The notes below the pieces were generated by a model. It saw nothing but the letters and a program-made list of their open reading frames with translations, was not told the origin of the DNA and searched no databases. The translations under genes and the position numbers were made by a program. Below, one piece after another: positions 48,310-56,768 of a stretch of DNA of 64,000 bases. Source of the stretch: Streptomyces sp. XY006 (GTDB lineage Bacteria > Actinomycetota > Actinomycetes > Streptomycetales > Streptomycetaceae); contig NZ_NOKT01000030.1 of assembly GCF_002237655.1 (NCBI RefSeq), positions 44,679 through 108,678 on the forward strand, read 5' to 3'. Position 1 is the stretch's first letter, and every line of letters starts with the position of its first letter.

Positions 48310-48425
48310 ACGGCCGGACGCCCCGGCCTGACGCCCCGGCCGGACGCCTCTGCCTCGCCGCCTCTCCGACGACGATCCCGGCCAGGGACCGCAGTCCGGC
48401 AGGCGACGGTGCGCGGCTCCTCCTC

Positions 48426-48431
48426 TAGAGT
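48426..48431 (+). promoter_or_regulatory. -10 element TAGAGT of a probable leaderless transcript
   Basis: TAGAGT within CTCTAGAGT (48423-48431), 7 bases before ATG 48439; no Shine-Dalgarno is visible. Confidence 0.5.
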
Positions 48432-48438
48432 CGGCCCC

Positions 48439-49134
48439 ATGAGGCAGGCACCGGCCCAGGACCGCGGCGCGCGGTCCCGCGACGCGATCCTGGACACCGC
48501 CGGCGAGCTGATGTCACGCCACGGCTACGCCGCCACGTCCATCTCGATGATCTCCACCGCCTGTGGTCTGCCGGTGAGTTCGATCTACTGGCACTTCCGC
48601 AGCAAGGAAGGCATCTACGTCGCGGTGCTGGAGCGCGCCACAACCGTGCTGCTGGCCGCCCTGCCCCCGGCCGAGGTGCCGGGCGCCGACGTCACGCAGC
48701 GCCTGGACGCCTTCCTTTCGAACCTCGCGGGCGCCTTCCGGCAGCACCCGCGAGGTGTGCAACTGCTGTTGGGGCTGGGCGTGGTGCAGAAGGACGCCGG
48801 CGCGGCGGCCATGGCCGAGGTGCACCGCTACCGTGACGCGCTGGTGGCCTGGGCCCGAAACTCCGTCAGCTCCGTCTTCGCGCTGCGGGACCGCCCCGAG
48901 GTGGCCGACGAGCTGGCCCGCTTCACGCTGAGGATGACGAGCGGCACTGCGGTGGCGCGTTGGTTCGAGCCGGACGTGGTCCTGGAGACCGAACCGCTGC
49001 GCGTGACCCTGCCGGCGCTGGCCGCCCATCACGGCGTGCCCGTGCGGGGCACCCCCGTCGAGGGCGGTCCCGGCGAGGACGCCCCCGGCGAGGGCGCCCC
49101 CGCCCTCGGGGTCACGCCCGGGACGGCACCCTGA
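48439..49134 (+). CDS. TetR-family transcriptional regulator
   Basis: A 231-aa protein. N-terminal TetR HTH: RDAILDTAGELMSRHGYAAT, then SISMISTACGLPVSSIYWHFRSKEGIY. A helical ligand-binding domain follows (about 75-200), and the last 30 residues are a disordered Gly/Pro/Glu tail (VEGGPGEDAPGEGAP). ATG 48439 is used because the -10 TAGAGT lies 7 bases upstream, making the upstream in-frame start unlikely. No divergent target gene is adjacent, so its regulon is not evident. Confidence 0.9.
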   Translation: MRQAPAQDRGARSRDAILDTAGELMSRHGYAATSISMISTACGLPVSSIYWHFRSKEGIYVAVLERATTVLLAALPPAEVPGADVTQRLDAFLSNLAGAFRQHPRGVQLLLGLGVVQKDAGAAAMAEVHRYRDALVAWARNSVSSVFALRDRPEVADELARFTLRMTSGTAVARWFEPDVVLETEPLRVTLPALAAHHGVPVRGTPVEGGPGEDAPGEGAPALGVTPGTAP

Positions 49135-49164
49135 GGTCACGCCCCGCGCGCGTGTGACGCGGTG

Positions 49165-50409
49165 TCATGACACGGCCTCGTAGGCGCCGATGTCACAGCC
49201 GGTGCCCTGAGGGCGCGTGACGCCGCGCTGGTCGGTGGCCGGGCAGTCGTCGGCCGCGTCCAGTCCGGGGCTGCCGGGCAGCAGGGCGACGGTGTCGGTG
49301 GGGCCGCCGTTGTCGGCCAGCGGCCCGGTCAGAGGGCTGCGGCTGGGCAGATCACCCGCGGCGGTGAGGCGGCAGCTGCCGTCGCCGTCGAGGTTGTGGC
49401 CCTCGGACGCGATGGTGGCGAAGGCCCTCTTGCAGTCGGCGGGCGCCCCGCCGACGGTGTTGTCCGCGATGACGGTGTTGCGCAGCGTCATGCGTCCCAG
49501 GGGCAGGTCGACGAGGTCGGGGATCGGGGCGGGCAGACTGTCGAGATAGGCGGGGGCGATGTTGATCCCGCCTCCGCCGTCGCTGGAACGGTTGCCGGTG
49601 ATGGTCGAGTTGAGGATCTCCACGAGCCCGGTGCCGCGGATGTCGATGCCCCCGCCGTAACCGGCGAGGCTCCCGGGGCGGTCGCCGGGGTTCGTCACCC
49701 GGTTGTCCGCGATCGTCGAGTTGGTCACGGTGCCCGTGTCGTCGAACCTGATGCCGCCGGCCTCTCCCGCGGTGTTGCCGCTGACGGTGCTCTCGATCAG
49801 GTCGAGGTGGGAGTCGGGGACGTTGAAGATGCCGCCGCCGTAGCCGGCGGAGTTCCCGGTCACGGTGACCCGGCGCAGCGTCATGTGGTGTCCGTTGGCG
49901 ATCGCGCCACCACCGGTGTCGGTGAAGGGCAGTTCGCGCTGCCTGGCCACTCCGCCGGTGATCGTCAGATCGGACAGCCGGGAGTCCGCCTGCATGCGGA
50001 AGGCCCGGTCCAGGCGGTTGGCGTCGATGACGGTGGTCCGTGCGCCCGCTCCCCTGATCGTGGTGGGGGCGGCGACGTTCAGGTCGCCCGTGGTGGGGTC
50101 GGGGTGGTCGCCCATGATCAGTCGCGGGTCGGGCGGGATCGTCAGCCGGTAGTGGCCGGGGGGCAGGGTGATCGTGCTGCCCGGCCGGGCGTTGGCGGCC
50201 ATCACCGCGGCACGCAGGCTGCAGCCGCCCGAAACGGTGCGGCACCGGCCGTCCGCGGCGTCGGCGTCGGCCGCGTCGGACGTGGTGTCCACGGTGAACT
50301 CCGCAGGACCCGAGTCCGCGGGCGCGGCGGCATGGGCGAAGGGCGGTGCGGCGGTGGCGAGCAGCACGGCGGCGAGGGCGGCCGTGACGGCGGTGCCTGT
50401 GCACTTCAT
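49165..50409 (-). CDS. Secreted right-handed beta-helix (CSLREA-type) protein
   Basis: A 414-aa exported protein. Start ATG 50409 with GAGGGG upstream gives a clean signal peptide (TAVTAALAAVLLATAAPPFAHA). The pattern TVDTTSDAADAD followed by CSLRAAVMAAN matches the CSLREA N-terminal motif of surface proteins. A parallel beta-helix follows, with repeats such as SDLTITGG, TVTGNSAGYGGGIFN, STVSGNTAGEAGGI and STITGNRSSDGGGGI. Such folds bind or cut polysaccharides, but no catalytic set is evident. The C-terminal DIGAYEA is typical of this group. The longer in-frame start at 50568 is rejected. Confidence 0.88.
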   Translation of the reverse strand: MKCTGTAVTAALAAVLLATAAPPFAHAAAPADSGPAEFTVDTTSDAADADAADGRCRTVSGGCSLRAAVMAANARPGSTITLPPGHYRLTIPPDPRLIMGDHPDPTTGDLNVAAPTTIRGAGARTTVIDANRLDRAFRMQADSRLSDLTITGGVARQRELPFTDTGGGAIANGHHMTLRRVTVTGNSAGYGGGIFNVPDSHLDLIESTVSGNTAGEAGGIRFDDTGTVTNSTIADNRVTNPGDRPGSLAGYGGGIDIRGTGLVEILNSTITGNRSSDGGGGINIAPAYLDSLPAPIPDLVDLPLGRMTLRNTVIADNTVGGAPADCKRAFATIASEGHNLDGDGSCRLTAAGDLPSRSPLTGPLADNGGPTDTVALLPGSPGLDAADDCPATDQRGVTRPQGTGCDIGAYEAVS

Positions 50410-50616
50410 GTGGAACCCCTCTCGGCGAGGCATCCGGGCGTACCAGGACTCGACTGCGCGGGGGATGACGTGCTGGTGAGCGATGCGCGGCTCGTAGGGG
50501 GAACGGTGTCGGCGCGTCCGTGGGCGCGCCTTCCCGGTACCGCCCGCGGTTTGAAGGGAGCGTTCCATTCGGACCGGTACGTGTCCACGGGCGCACCCGG
50601 AATTGGCCGAATGGGA

Positions 50617-50654
50617 GGGCCCCGGCCACCACCTCGCGGCGGTCTCCGGGGCCC
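50617..50654 (-). terminator. Hairpin after the alcohol dehydrogenase gene
   Basis: GGGCCCCGG (50617-50625) pairs with 50646-50654, and the inner bases extend the stem with mismatches. It begins about 50 bases after the dehydrogenase stop (minus strand). The rest of 50410-50704 holds the beta-helix gene's promoter region. Confidence 0.6.
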
Positions 50655-50704
50655 TTGAGCCGGGAGGTGGGCGGGTCGCCGAGCGGGTCAGTGGCCCGGC
50701 CCGG

Positions 50705-51757
50705 TCAGCCGGCCGGGTCGAGGAGGATCTTGCGGACGCCGTCGGCGCGGCTCGCGAACAGGTCGTACGCGGCCGGGCCTTCGGAGAGGGCGAAGCGGTG
50801 GGAGATCACGGCCTCGGGCCTGATGCGGCCGGCGCGGGTGAGGGCGATCAGGGGAGGCAGTTCGTAGTGCACGGAGCACAGCCCGATGGCGAACTCCAGT
50901 TCCTTGACCTGCGCCAGGTACATGTGGAACGGGAAGGCCTTGTTCTGGCTGACGCCGATGACGCTGACCCGGCCCGCCTGCCGGACGGCCTTGAGGGCGA
51001 GCTGGATGGTTGCGTCCGAACCCACCGCCTCCACCACGGCGTCCGGGCCACGGCCGGCGGTCATGTCCCGGATGGCCGCCCGCGCGTCGTCCCCCTCGAC
51101 CGGCTCGACGCCCAGGCCGGCGGCGAAGGCGCGGCGCTCCGCGACCAGGTCCACGCCCAGCACCCGGGCCGCGCCCATCGCGAAGGCGGACTGGGCGGCC
51201 ATCAGGCCGACCGGGCCGAGGCCGACGACCAGGACCGTCTCGCCGGGCTGGATGCGGGCGCGGCGGCAGCCGTACCAGGCGGTGGGAGCGTTGTCCGTCA
51301 GGACGACGGCGGCGTCGTCGGAGATGTCCTCGGGCAAGGGCACCAGATTGACGTCGGCGTAGGGCACGCCCAGGAGCTGGGCCTGGCTGCCCGGGAGCTT
51401 CGGGCTCACTCCGTAGCAGAGGTCGGTGCCCGACTCGGCGTGCTCGCAGCGGGCGGTGAATCCGGCCGCACACTGCCGGCACCGCGCACAGCCGACGGAG
51501 GCCGGCACCAGCACCCGGTCGCCGGGCTTGATCCGGGTCACCCCGTCGCCGGTGTCGACGACCACGCCGACGCACTCGTGTCCCGGGGTGTAGCCCAGCT
51601 CCGGGCTGAACCCGTGGCCGTCGTAGATGTGCAGGTCGCTGCCGCAGATGCCGGCCGCGGTCACCCGCACCACCGCGTCGGTGGACGCGGTGACGACCGG
51701 GTCGGGAACCTCCCCGTAGCGGATGTCGTGACGGCCGTGGTAGGTCAGTGCCTTCAT
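50705..51757 (-). CDS. Zinc-dependent medium-chain alcohol dehydrogenase
   Basis: A 350-aa MDR enzyme. Zinc sites are complete: catalytic GICGSDLHIYDGHGF and GHECVGVV, structural zinc Cys set SVGCARCRQCAAGFTARCEHA. The Rossmann motif is VLVVGLGPVGLMAAQ. It oxidises alcohols or polyols, or detoxifies aldehydes, with NAD(P). Start is ATG 51757. It is the last of three co-directional genes (monooxygenase, enone reductase, this dehydrogenase) separated by 26 and 149 bases, so it may share a redox-detoxification role with them. Confidence 0.93.
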   Translation of the reverse strand: MKALTYHGRHDIRYGEVPDPVVTASTDAVVRVTAAGICGSDLHIYDGHGFSPELGYTPGHECVGVVVDTGDGVTRIKPGDRVLVPASVGCARCRQCAAGFTARCEHAESGTDLCYGVSPKLPGSQAQLLGVPYADVNLVPLPEDISDDAAVVLTDNAPTAWYGCRRARIQPGETVLVVGLGPVGLMAAQSAFAMGAARVLGVDLVAERRAFAAGLGVEPVEGDDARAAIRDMTAGRGPDAVVEAVGSDATIQLALKAVRQAGRVSVIGVSQNKAFPFHMYLAQVKELEFAIGLCSVHYELPPLIALTRAGRIRPEAVISHRFALSEGPAAYDLFASRADGVRKILLDPAG

Positions 51758-51783
51758 CGGATCTCTCCCTCCCCTCGGATCCG

Positions 51784-52791
51784 TCAGTCCGCGATCTTCA
51801 GCACGAGCTTGCCGTGGTTCTCACCGCGGAACAGGCGCATCAGCGTGTCGGGGAAGTCCGCGACCGAGCCGGACACCACGTCCTCCCGCGACTTCAGCAG
51901 GCCCTCGGCCCGCCACGCGGCCATCCGCGCGATGCCCTCCGCGTACCGGTCGGCGTAGTCGAACACCACGATGCCCGTCATGGAGGCGCGGTTCACCAGC
52001 AGGGACAGGTAGTTGGCGGGACCTTGCGGCTTGGTGCTGTTGTACTGGGAGATCGCGCCGCAGACGACCACACGGGCGCCGCGCGCCAGCCGGGTCAGCA
52101 CCGCGTCCAGCACGTCGCCGCCGACGTTGTCGAAGTACACGTCGACCCCGTCGGGGGCGTGCTCGCGCAGCGCCTTGCGGACATCCTCGTTCTGGTAGTC
52201 GATCGCGGCGTCGAACCCGAACTCGTCCACCACCATGCGGCACTTGGCCTCGCCGCCGGCGATGCCGACGACCCGGCAGCCGAGGATCCTGGCGATCTGC
52301 CCGACGACGCTGCCGACGGCCCCGGCCGCTCCGGAGACCACGACGGTCTGCCCCGGCTCGGGACGCCCGACCTCGATCAGACCGAAGTAGGCCGTCAGGC
52401 CCGACATGCCGAGCGTGCCGAGATACGTCGGCAAGGGGGCCGCCGCCGGGTCGACCTTGGTCACGTCACGCCCGTCCGAGACGCAGTACTCCTGCACCCC
52501 GAACGAGCCCGACACATGGTCGCCGACCGCGAACCCGGGGTGCCGGGAGGCGATCACCCTCCCCACCGCGCCGGCCCGCATCACGTCGCCGATCTCCACC
52601 GGGCGGATGTAGGACCTGCCCGCGTTCATCCAGCCGCGCATGGCCGGGTCGATCGACAGACAGAGCACCTGTACCAGGAACTCCCCGTCACCCGGCTGCC
52701 CGGCCGGCTCCTCGACATGCTGCCAGTCGGTGGGACGCGGCTCTCCCACGGGACGAGCGGCCAGGCGTATCTGACGGTTGATCGTGCTCAT
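51784..52791 (-). CDS. NADP-dependent enone reductase (PTGR/curA-like MDR)
   Basis: A 335-aa zinc-independent MDR protein: LCLSIDPAMRGWM, LGTLGMSGLTAYFGL, VVSGAAGAVGSVVGQIAR for NADPH, YFDNVGGDVLDAVL and ISQYN. Members reduce alpha,beta-unsaturated carbonyls. Start is ATG 52791, with a TetR-style operator about 45 bases upstream. It forms a likely unit with the alcohol dehydrogenase 26 bases downstream. Confidence 0.92.
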   Translation of the reverse strand: MSTINRQIRLAARPVGEPRPTDWQHVEEPAGQPGDGEFLVQVLCLSIDPAMRGWMNAGRSYIRPVEIGDVMRAGAVGRVIASRHPGFAVGDHVSGSFGVQEYCVSDGRDVTKVDPAAAPLPTYLGTLGMSGLTAYFGLIEVGRPEPGQTVVVSGAAGAVGSVVGQIARILGCRVVGIAGGEAKCRMVVDEFGFDAAIDYQNEDVRKALREHAPDGVDVYFDNVGGDVLDAVLTRLARGARVVVCGAISQYNSTKPQGPANYLSLLVNRASMTGIVVFDYADRYAEGIARMAAWRAEGLLKSREDVVSGSVADFPDTLMRLFRGENHGKLVLKIAD

Positions 52792-52832
52792 GTGCGGCGG
52801 CTCCCTCGACTGCAGCGACTCCCCCGACTGCA

Positions 52833-52848
52833 TACCGTCCAGTCGGTA
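52833..52848 (-). promoter_or_regulatory. TetR-like operator upstream of the enone reductase
   Basis: TACCG (52833-52837) and CGGTA (52844-52848) form a perfect inverted repeat with a 6-base centre, the layout of many TetR sites. No regulator gene is adjacent. Confidence 0.5.
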
Positions 52849-52940
52849 CGGCCGTGAGCGTACGGGGACCCGCCGTGCGAGGCAAGAGCCGGTCCGCCTC
52901 GGCCCGGCGCTCGTGCCGGTGGCAGGTCCCGTACCGGGAG

Positions 52941-53273
52941 CTACTCCTGCTCCGGCACCGCCATCTCCCCGAGGAGCGACCAGTCGTCCTGCGGCACGTT
53001 CGCGTTCACGATGCGCGGCGTCTCGGCCAGATGCGGCGGCAGTGTCCGCCGCGCCGCCTCGAAGTGCGCCGACTGCACGTGCGCGGCGCCGGCCGCGTCG
53101 TCGCGGAAGGCCTCGACCAGGACGTACTCCGACGGCTCGTCCACACTGCGCGACCAGTCGAACCACAGGCAGCCCGGCTCGGCGCGCGTCGCCCGGGTGA
53201 AGTCGGCGGTGATCTCGGGCCAGCGGTCGGCGTGCTCGGGACGGACCCGGAACTTGGCGGTGATGAAGATCAT
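52941..53273 (-). CDS. Antibiotic biosynthesis monooxygenase-domain protein (quinol monooxygenase-like)
   Basis: A 110-aa ferredoxin-like ABM protein: IFITAKFRVRPEHADRW, ADFTRATRAEPGCLWFDWSRS, EYVLVEAFRDDAAGAAHVQS. Members oxidise quinols or act on polyketides without a cofactor, as homodimers. ATG 53273 follows an 8-bp microsatellite by 17 bases, which occupies the place of its 5' leader and could affect expression. Confidence 0.88.
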   Translation of the reverse strand: MIFITAKFRVRPEHADRWPEITADFTRATRAEPGCLWFDWSRSVDEPSEYVLVEAFRDDAAGAAHVQSAHFEAARRTLPPHLAETPRIVNANVPQDDWSLLGEMAVPEQE

Positions 53274-53290
53274 GAGATGCCCTTCACTGG

Positions 53291-53353
53291 TGTGCGGGTG
53301 TGCGGGTGTGCGGGTGTGCGGGTGTGCGGGTGTGCGGGTGTGCGGGTGTGCGG
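53291..53353. repeat. 8-bp microsatellite TGTGCGGG, seven copies plus partial
   Basis: Seven perfect copies of TGTGCGGG (53291-53346) and a partial eighth lie just upstream of the monooxygenase start and 56 bases after the XdhC stop. Copy number could change by slippage. Confidence 0.95.
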
Positions 53354-53409
53354 CGTGTGCCGGCGGTGTGACCGGAGCGCCGGCAGCGTCACGCGAGCGC
53401 CGGTGGTGA

Positions 53410-54516
53410 TCAGGAGGGCCGGTGCGGATGCACTGCTCCCTCCGTCGCGGACAGCGGCGCGCCGCTGCCGCCCCAGCGCAGCGCCACGATCTCGGCGGCG
53501 ACGGACACCGCCACCTCCTCGGGCGTACGCGCCCCCAGGTCGAGTCCCACCGGTGAGCGCAGCCGCGCCAGCTCCCGCTCGGTCAGCCCGGCCTCGGCCA
53601 GCCGGGCCGCCCGGTCGTCGTGGGTACGGCGGCTGCCCATCGCCCCGATGTACGCGGCCGGCCGGCGCAGCGCCTCCGTCAGCAGCGGCACGTCGAACTT
53701 GGGGTCGTGGGTGAGCACGCAGATCACCGTACGGTCGTCGGTGTCCGTCTCGCGCAGATAGCGGTGCGGCCACTCCGCGACCACCTCCACGCCCTCGGGG
53801 AAGCGGCGGGGCGTGGCGAAGACCGGGCGGGCGTCGCAGACGGTGACCCGGTAGCCGAGGAAGCCGCCGATGCGGGCCACGGCCGCCGCGTAGTCGATCG
53901 CCCCGAAGACCAGCATCCGCGGCGGCGCGGCGAACGACTGCAGGAACACGGTGACGGCGTCCTCCCGGCGCTGCCCCTGGGGGCCGTAGTGCCGCAGACC
54001 GGTCGCGCCGAGGGCGAGCTCCCCGCGCGCGTCCGCCGTCACGGCCGCGTCCAGGCCGCTCGCGCCCAGCGTGCCGAGCACCCGGTCCGGCCAGACGGCG
54101 AGCGCCGCCCCGCGACGCGCCGGTCCGTCGGTGACGGTGGCCACGGTCACCGGCTCGCCCGCCGCGACGGAGTCCGCGACCGCGCCGAACGCGGGATCGA
54201 GCTCCGGCGTCACGGCCCGCACCAGGACCGTGATCTCGCCGCCGCAGGTCAGGCCGACGGCGAAGGCGTCCTCGTCGCTGTAGCCGAAGGTCTCCAGGCG
54301 CGCCGCGCCGCTCGCCACCACCTCCTGCGCCAGCTCGAACACCGCGCCCTCGACGCAGCCCCCGGACACACTGCCCACGACCTCCTCGCCGGGCCCCACC
54401 GCCATCGCCGCGCCCGGGTCGCGCGGCGCGCTGCGGCTGACCTCGACGACCGTCGCGAGGCCGAACGGAAGCCCGGACGCGTACCAGCCGCCGAGCACCG
54501 CGAGGACGTCACGCAC
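53410..54516 (-). CDS. xdhC: XdhC/CoxI-family molybdoenzyme accessory protein
   Basis: A 368-aa protein that in known systems inserts molybdenum cofactor into xanthine dehydrogenase-like enzymes. Start GTG 54516 is chosen because GGAGAGGAG lies 6 bases upstream. The XdhC N-terminal domain has EVSRSAPRDPGAAM and GSVSGGCVEGAV; the C-terminal Rossmann-like domain has VFGAIDYAAAVARIGG and YIGAMGSRRTHDDRAARL. No molybdenum hydroxylase subunit genes are in the window, so its client must lie elsewhere. Confidence 0.93.
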   Translation of the reverse strand: MRDVLAVLGGWYASGLPFGLATVVEVSRSAPRDPGAAMAVGPGEEVVGSVSGGCVEGAVFELAQEVVASGAARLETFGYSDEDAFAVGLTCGGEITVLVRAVTPELDPAFGAVADSVAAGEPVTVATVTDGPARRGAALAVWPDRVLGTLGASGLDAAVTADARGELALGATGLRHYGPQGQRREDAVTVFLQSFAAPPRMLVFGAIDYAAAVARIGGFLGYRVTVCDARPVFATPRRFPEGVEVVAEWPHRYLRETDTDDRTVICVLTHDPKFDVPLLTEALRRPAAYIGAMGSRRTHDDRAARLAEAGLTERELARLRSPVGLDLGARTPEEVAVSVAAEIVALRWGGSGAPLSATEGAVHPHRPS

Positions 54517-54706
54517 GAGCCGCTCCTCTCCGTCGCGCAACCCGCCGGGTACCCCGGCGGCGGTTAATTCCGTTGTGGCCCGCAGGGCCGGTCTGCTGCA
54601 CTGCTCGGGTCAGCGACGTCATGGAGTCCCGAGGAGAGCCGGATGCGCACTGCGTTCATGTCCCCCCAGTCAGCAACGGCTCCCTCCTCGAAGGACATGA
54701 CGCTTC

Positions 54707-56686
54707 GTGCACGTGCTCAACCTCGGGATTCTCGCCCATGTCGACGCCGGTAAGACCAGCCTGACCGAGCGGCTGCTCCATTCGGCCGGGGTGATCGACG
54801 AAATCGGCAGCGTCGACGACGGGAACACCCGCACCGACACCCTCGCGCTGGAACGGCAGCGTGGCATCACCATCAAGTCCGCCGTCGTCTCGTTCCCGCT
54901 CGACGGCGTCACCGTCAACCTCATCGACACCCCCGGTCACCCGGATTTCATCGCCGAGGTGGAGCGGGTCCTCGGCGTGCTGGACGGCGCCGTCCTCGTG
55001 ATCTCCGCCGTGGAGGGCGTCCAGGCGCAGACGCGGGTGCTGATGCGGACGCTGCAGCGGCTGCGCATCCCGACACTGCTGTTCGTCAACAAGATCGACC
55101 GCCGCGGCGCACGCCACGCGGAGGTGCTGCGCGAGATCGCGGCCCGGCTGACCCCCGCGATCGTCCCGATGGGGACCGTCACCGGCCCCGGGACCCGCGC
55201 GGCACGCTTCGTCCCGGGCGTCGGACCCGGTGCGCCCGGCGCCCTCGACGTGCTGACCGAGCACGACGACGCCCTGCTGGCCGCGTACGTCGACGACCGG
55301 GTCACCGGCGCGCTCCTGCACCGCTCCCTCGTCGCACAGACCCGGCAGGCCCTGGTCCACCCCGTCCACTTCGGCTCCGCCGCCACCGGCGCCGGTGTGG
55401 CGGACCTGCTGTCCGGCATCGAGGAACTGCTGCCGGCGGCCGACGGGGACGCGGACGGGCCGGTCTCCGGCACCGTGTTCAAGGTCGAGCGGGGCCCGGC
55501 GGGGGAGAAGATCGCCTACGTCCGGATGTTCTCCGGCACCCTGCGCACCCGCGACCGGATCCCCTTCGGCGCGGACGGCGCCGAGGGCCGGGTCACCGCG
55601 ATCAGCGTCTTCGGCCACGGCACCGACACCCGCGCGGACGCCGTCACCGCCGGCCGGATCGCCCGGCTGTGGGGGCTGGGCGACATCAGGATCGGCGACG
55701 CCCTCGGCGAACCCCGCAAGGCCTACGAGCACGTCTTCGCCCCGCCCACCCTGGAGACGGTCGTCGTCCCCGGCCCGGACACGCACCGGGGAGCGCTCCA
55801 CCTCGCCCTCACCCAGCTCGCCGAGCAGGACCCCCTGATCGGCCTGCGCCACGACCCGCGCCGGCAGGAGACCTCCGTCTCCCTCTACGGCGAGGTGCAG
55901 AAGGAGGTCGTCCAGGCCACCCTCGCCGACGACTACGGCCTCGACGTCACCTTCCGCGAGACCACCCCGCTGTGCGTCGAACGCCTCGTCGGCACCGGGC
56001 ACGCGGTCGAGTTCGACAAGAAGGACCCGAACCCGTTCCTCGCGACGGTCGGGTTGCGCGTGGAGCCCGCCCCGCCCGGCTCGGGCGTCACCTTCCGGCT
56101 GGAAGTGGAGCTCGGCTCCATGCCGTACGCCTTCTTCAAGGCCGTCGAGGACACCGTGCGCGAGACCCTCGACCAGGGCCTGCACGGGTGGCGGATCCCC
56201 GACTGCGTGGTCACCATGACGCACAGCGGCTACTCGCCCCGGCAGAGCCACGCCCACCAGGGGTTCGACAAGAGCATGTCGAGCACGGGCGCCGACTTCC
56301 GCGGCGTGACCCCGCTGGTGCTCGTGGAGGCGCTGCGGCGGGCCGGGACGCGCGTGCACGAGCCCCTGCACCGCTTCCGCGTCGAGGCCCCGGCCGACAC
56401 CCTGGGCGTCCTGCTGCCGGCCCTCGCCGGGCTGGGGGCGGTGCCGGAGACGACGCGCAACCGGGACGACCTCTGCGTCCTGGAGGGCACCGTGCCGGCG
56501 GCCCGGGCGCACGCCCTGGAACAGCGGCTGCCGGGACTCACCCGGGGGGAGGGCGAGCTGGAGAGCTCCTTCGCCCGCTACGCCCCGGTCACCCACGGCA
56601 CCGTCCCCGAGCGTCCGCGCACCGACCACAACCCGCTGAACAGGAAGGAGTACCTGCTGAACGTGACGCGCAGGGTGGGCGGCTGA
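54707..56686 (+). CDS. Tet(M)/Otr(A)-type ribosomal protection GTPase
   Basis: A 659-aa EF-G-like translational GTPase. G motifs: AHVDAGKTSL (G1), RGITIKS (G2), DTPGH (G3), NKID (G4). Domains II-V follow, with a domain IV end FDKSMSSTGADFRGVTPLVL typical of tetracycline-protection proteins, which eject drug from the ribosome. Start is GTG 54707 with GAAGGA 11 bases upstream. The length equals Otr(A)-class proteins of tetracycline-producing Streptomyces. No tetracycline cluster is nearby, so it is an intrinsic protection gene of unknown natural trigger. Confidence 0.9.
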   Translation: MHVLNLGILAHVDAGKTSLTERLLHSAGVIDEIGSVDDGNTRTDTLALERQRGITIKSAVVSFPLDGVTVNLIDTPGHPDFIAEVERVLGVLDGAVLVISAVEGVQAQTRVLMRTLQRLRIPTLLFVNKIDRRGARHAEVLREIAARLTPAIVPMGTVTGPGTRAARFVPGVGPGAPGALDVLTEHDDALLAAYVDDRVTGALLHRSLVAQTRQALVHPVHFGSAATGAGVADLLSGIEELLPAADGDADGPVSGTVFKVERGPAGEKIAYVRMFSGTLRTRDRIPFGADGAEGRVTAISVFGHGTDTRADAVTAGRIARLWGLGDIRIGDALGEPRKAYEHVFAPPTLETVVVPGPDTHRGALHLALTQLAEQDPLIGLRHDPRRQETSVSLYGEVQKEVVQATLADDYGLDVTFRETTPLCVERLVGTGHAVEFDKKDPNPFLATVGLRVEPAPPGSGVTFRLEVELGSMPYAFFKAVEDTVRETLDQGLHGWRIPDCVVTMTHSGYSPRQSHAHQGFDKSMSSTGADFRGVTPLVLVEALRRAGTRVHEPLHRFRVEAPADTLGVLLPALAGLGAVPETTRNRDDLCVLEGTVPAARAHALEQRLPGLTRGEGELESSFARYAPVTHGTVPERPRTDHNPLNRKEYLLNVTRRVGG

Positions 56687-56768
56687 GACGTGCGCATGCG
56701 GCGAGCAGTGACTTACTCCGGAGTCAGGGGTGTTGACGGTGTCCGGATATCACCGGACTGTAGTGGAC

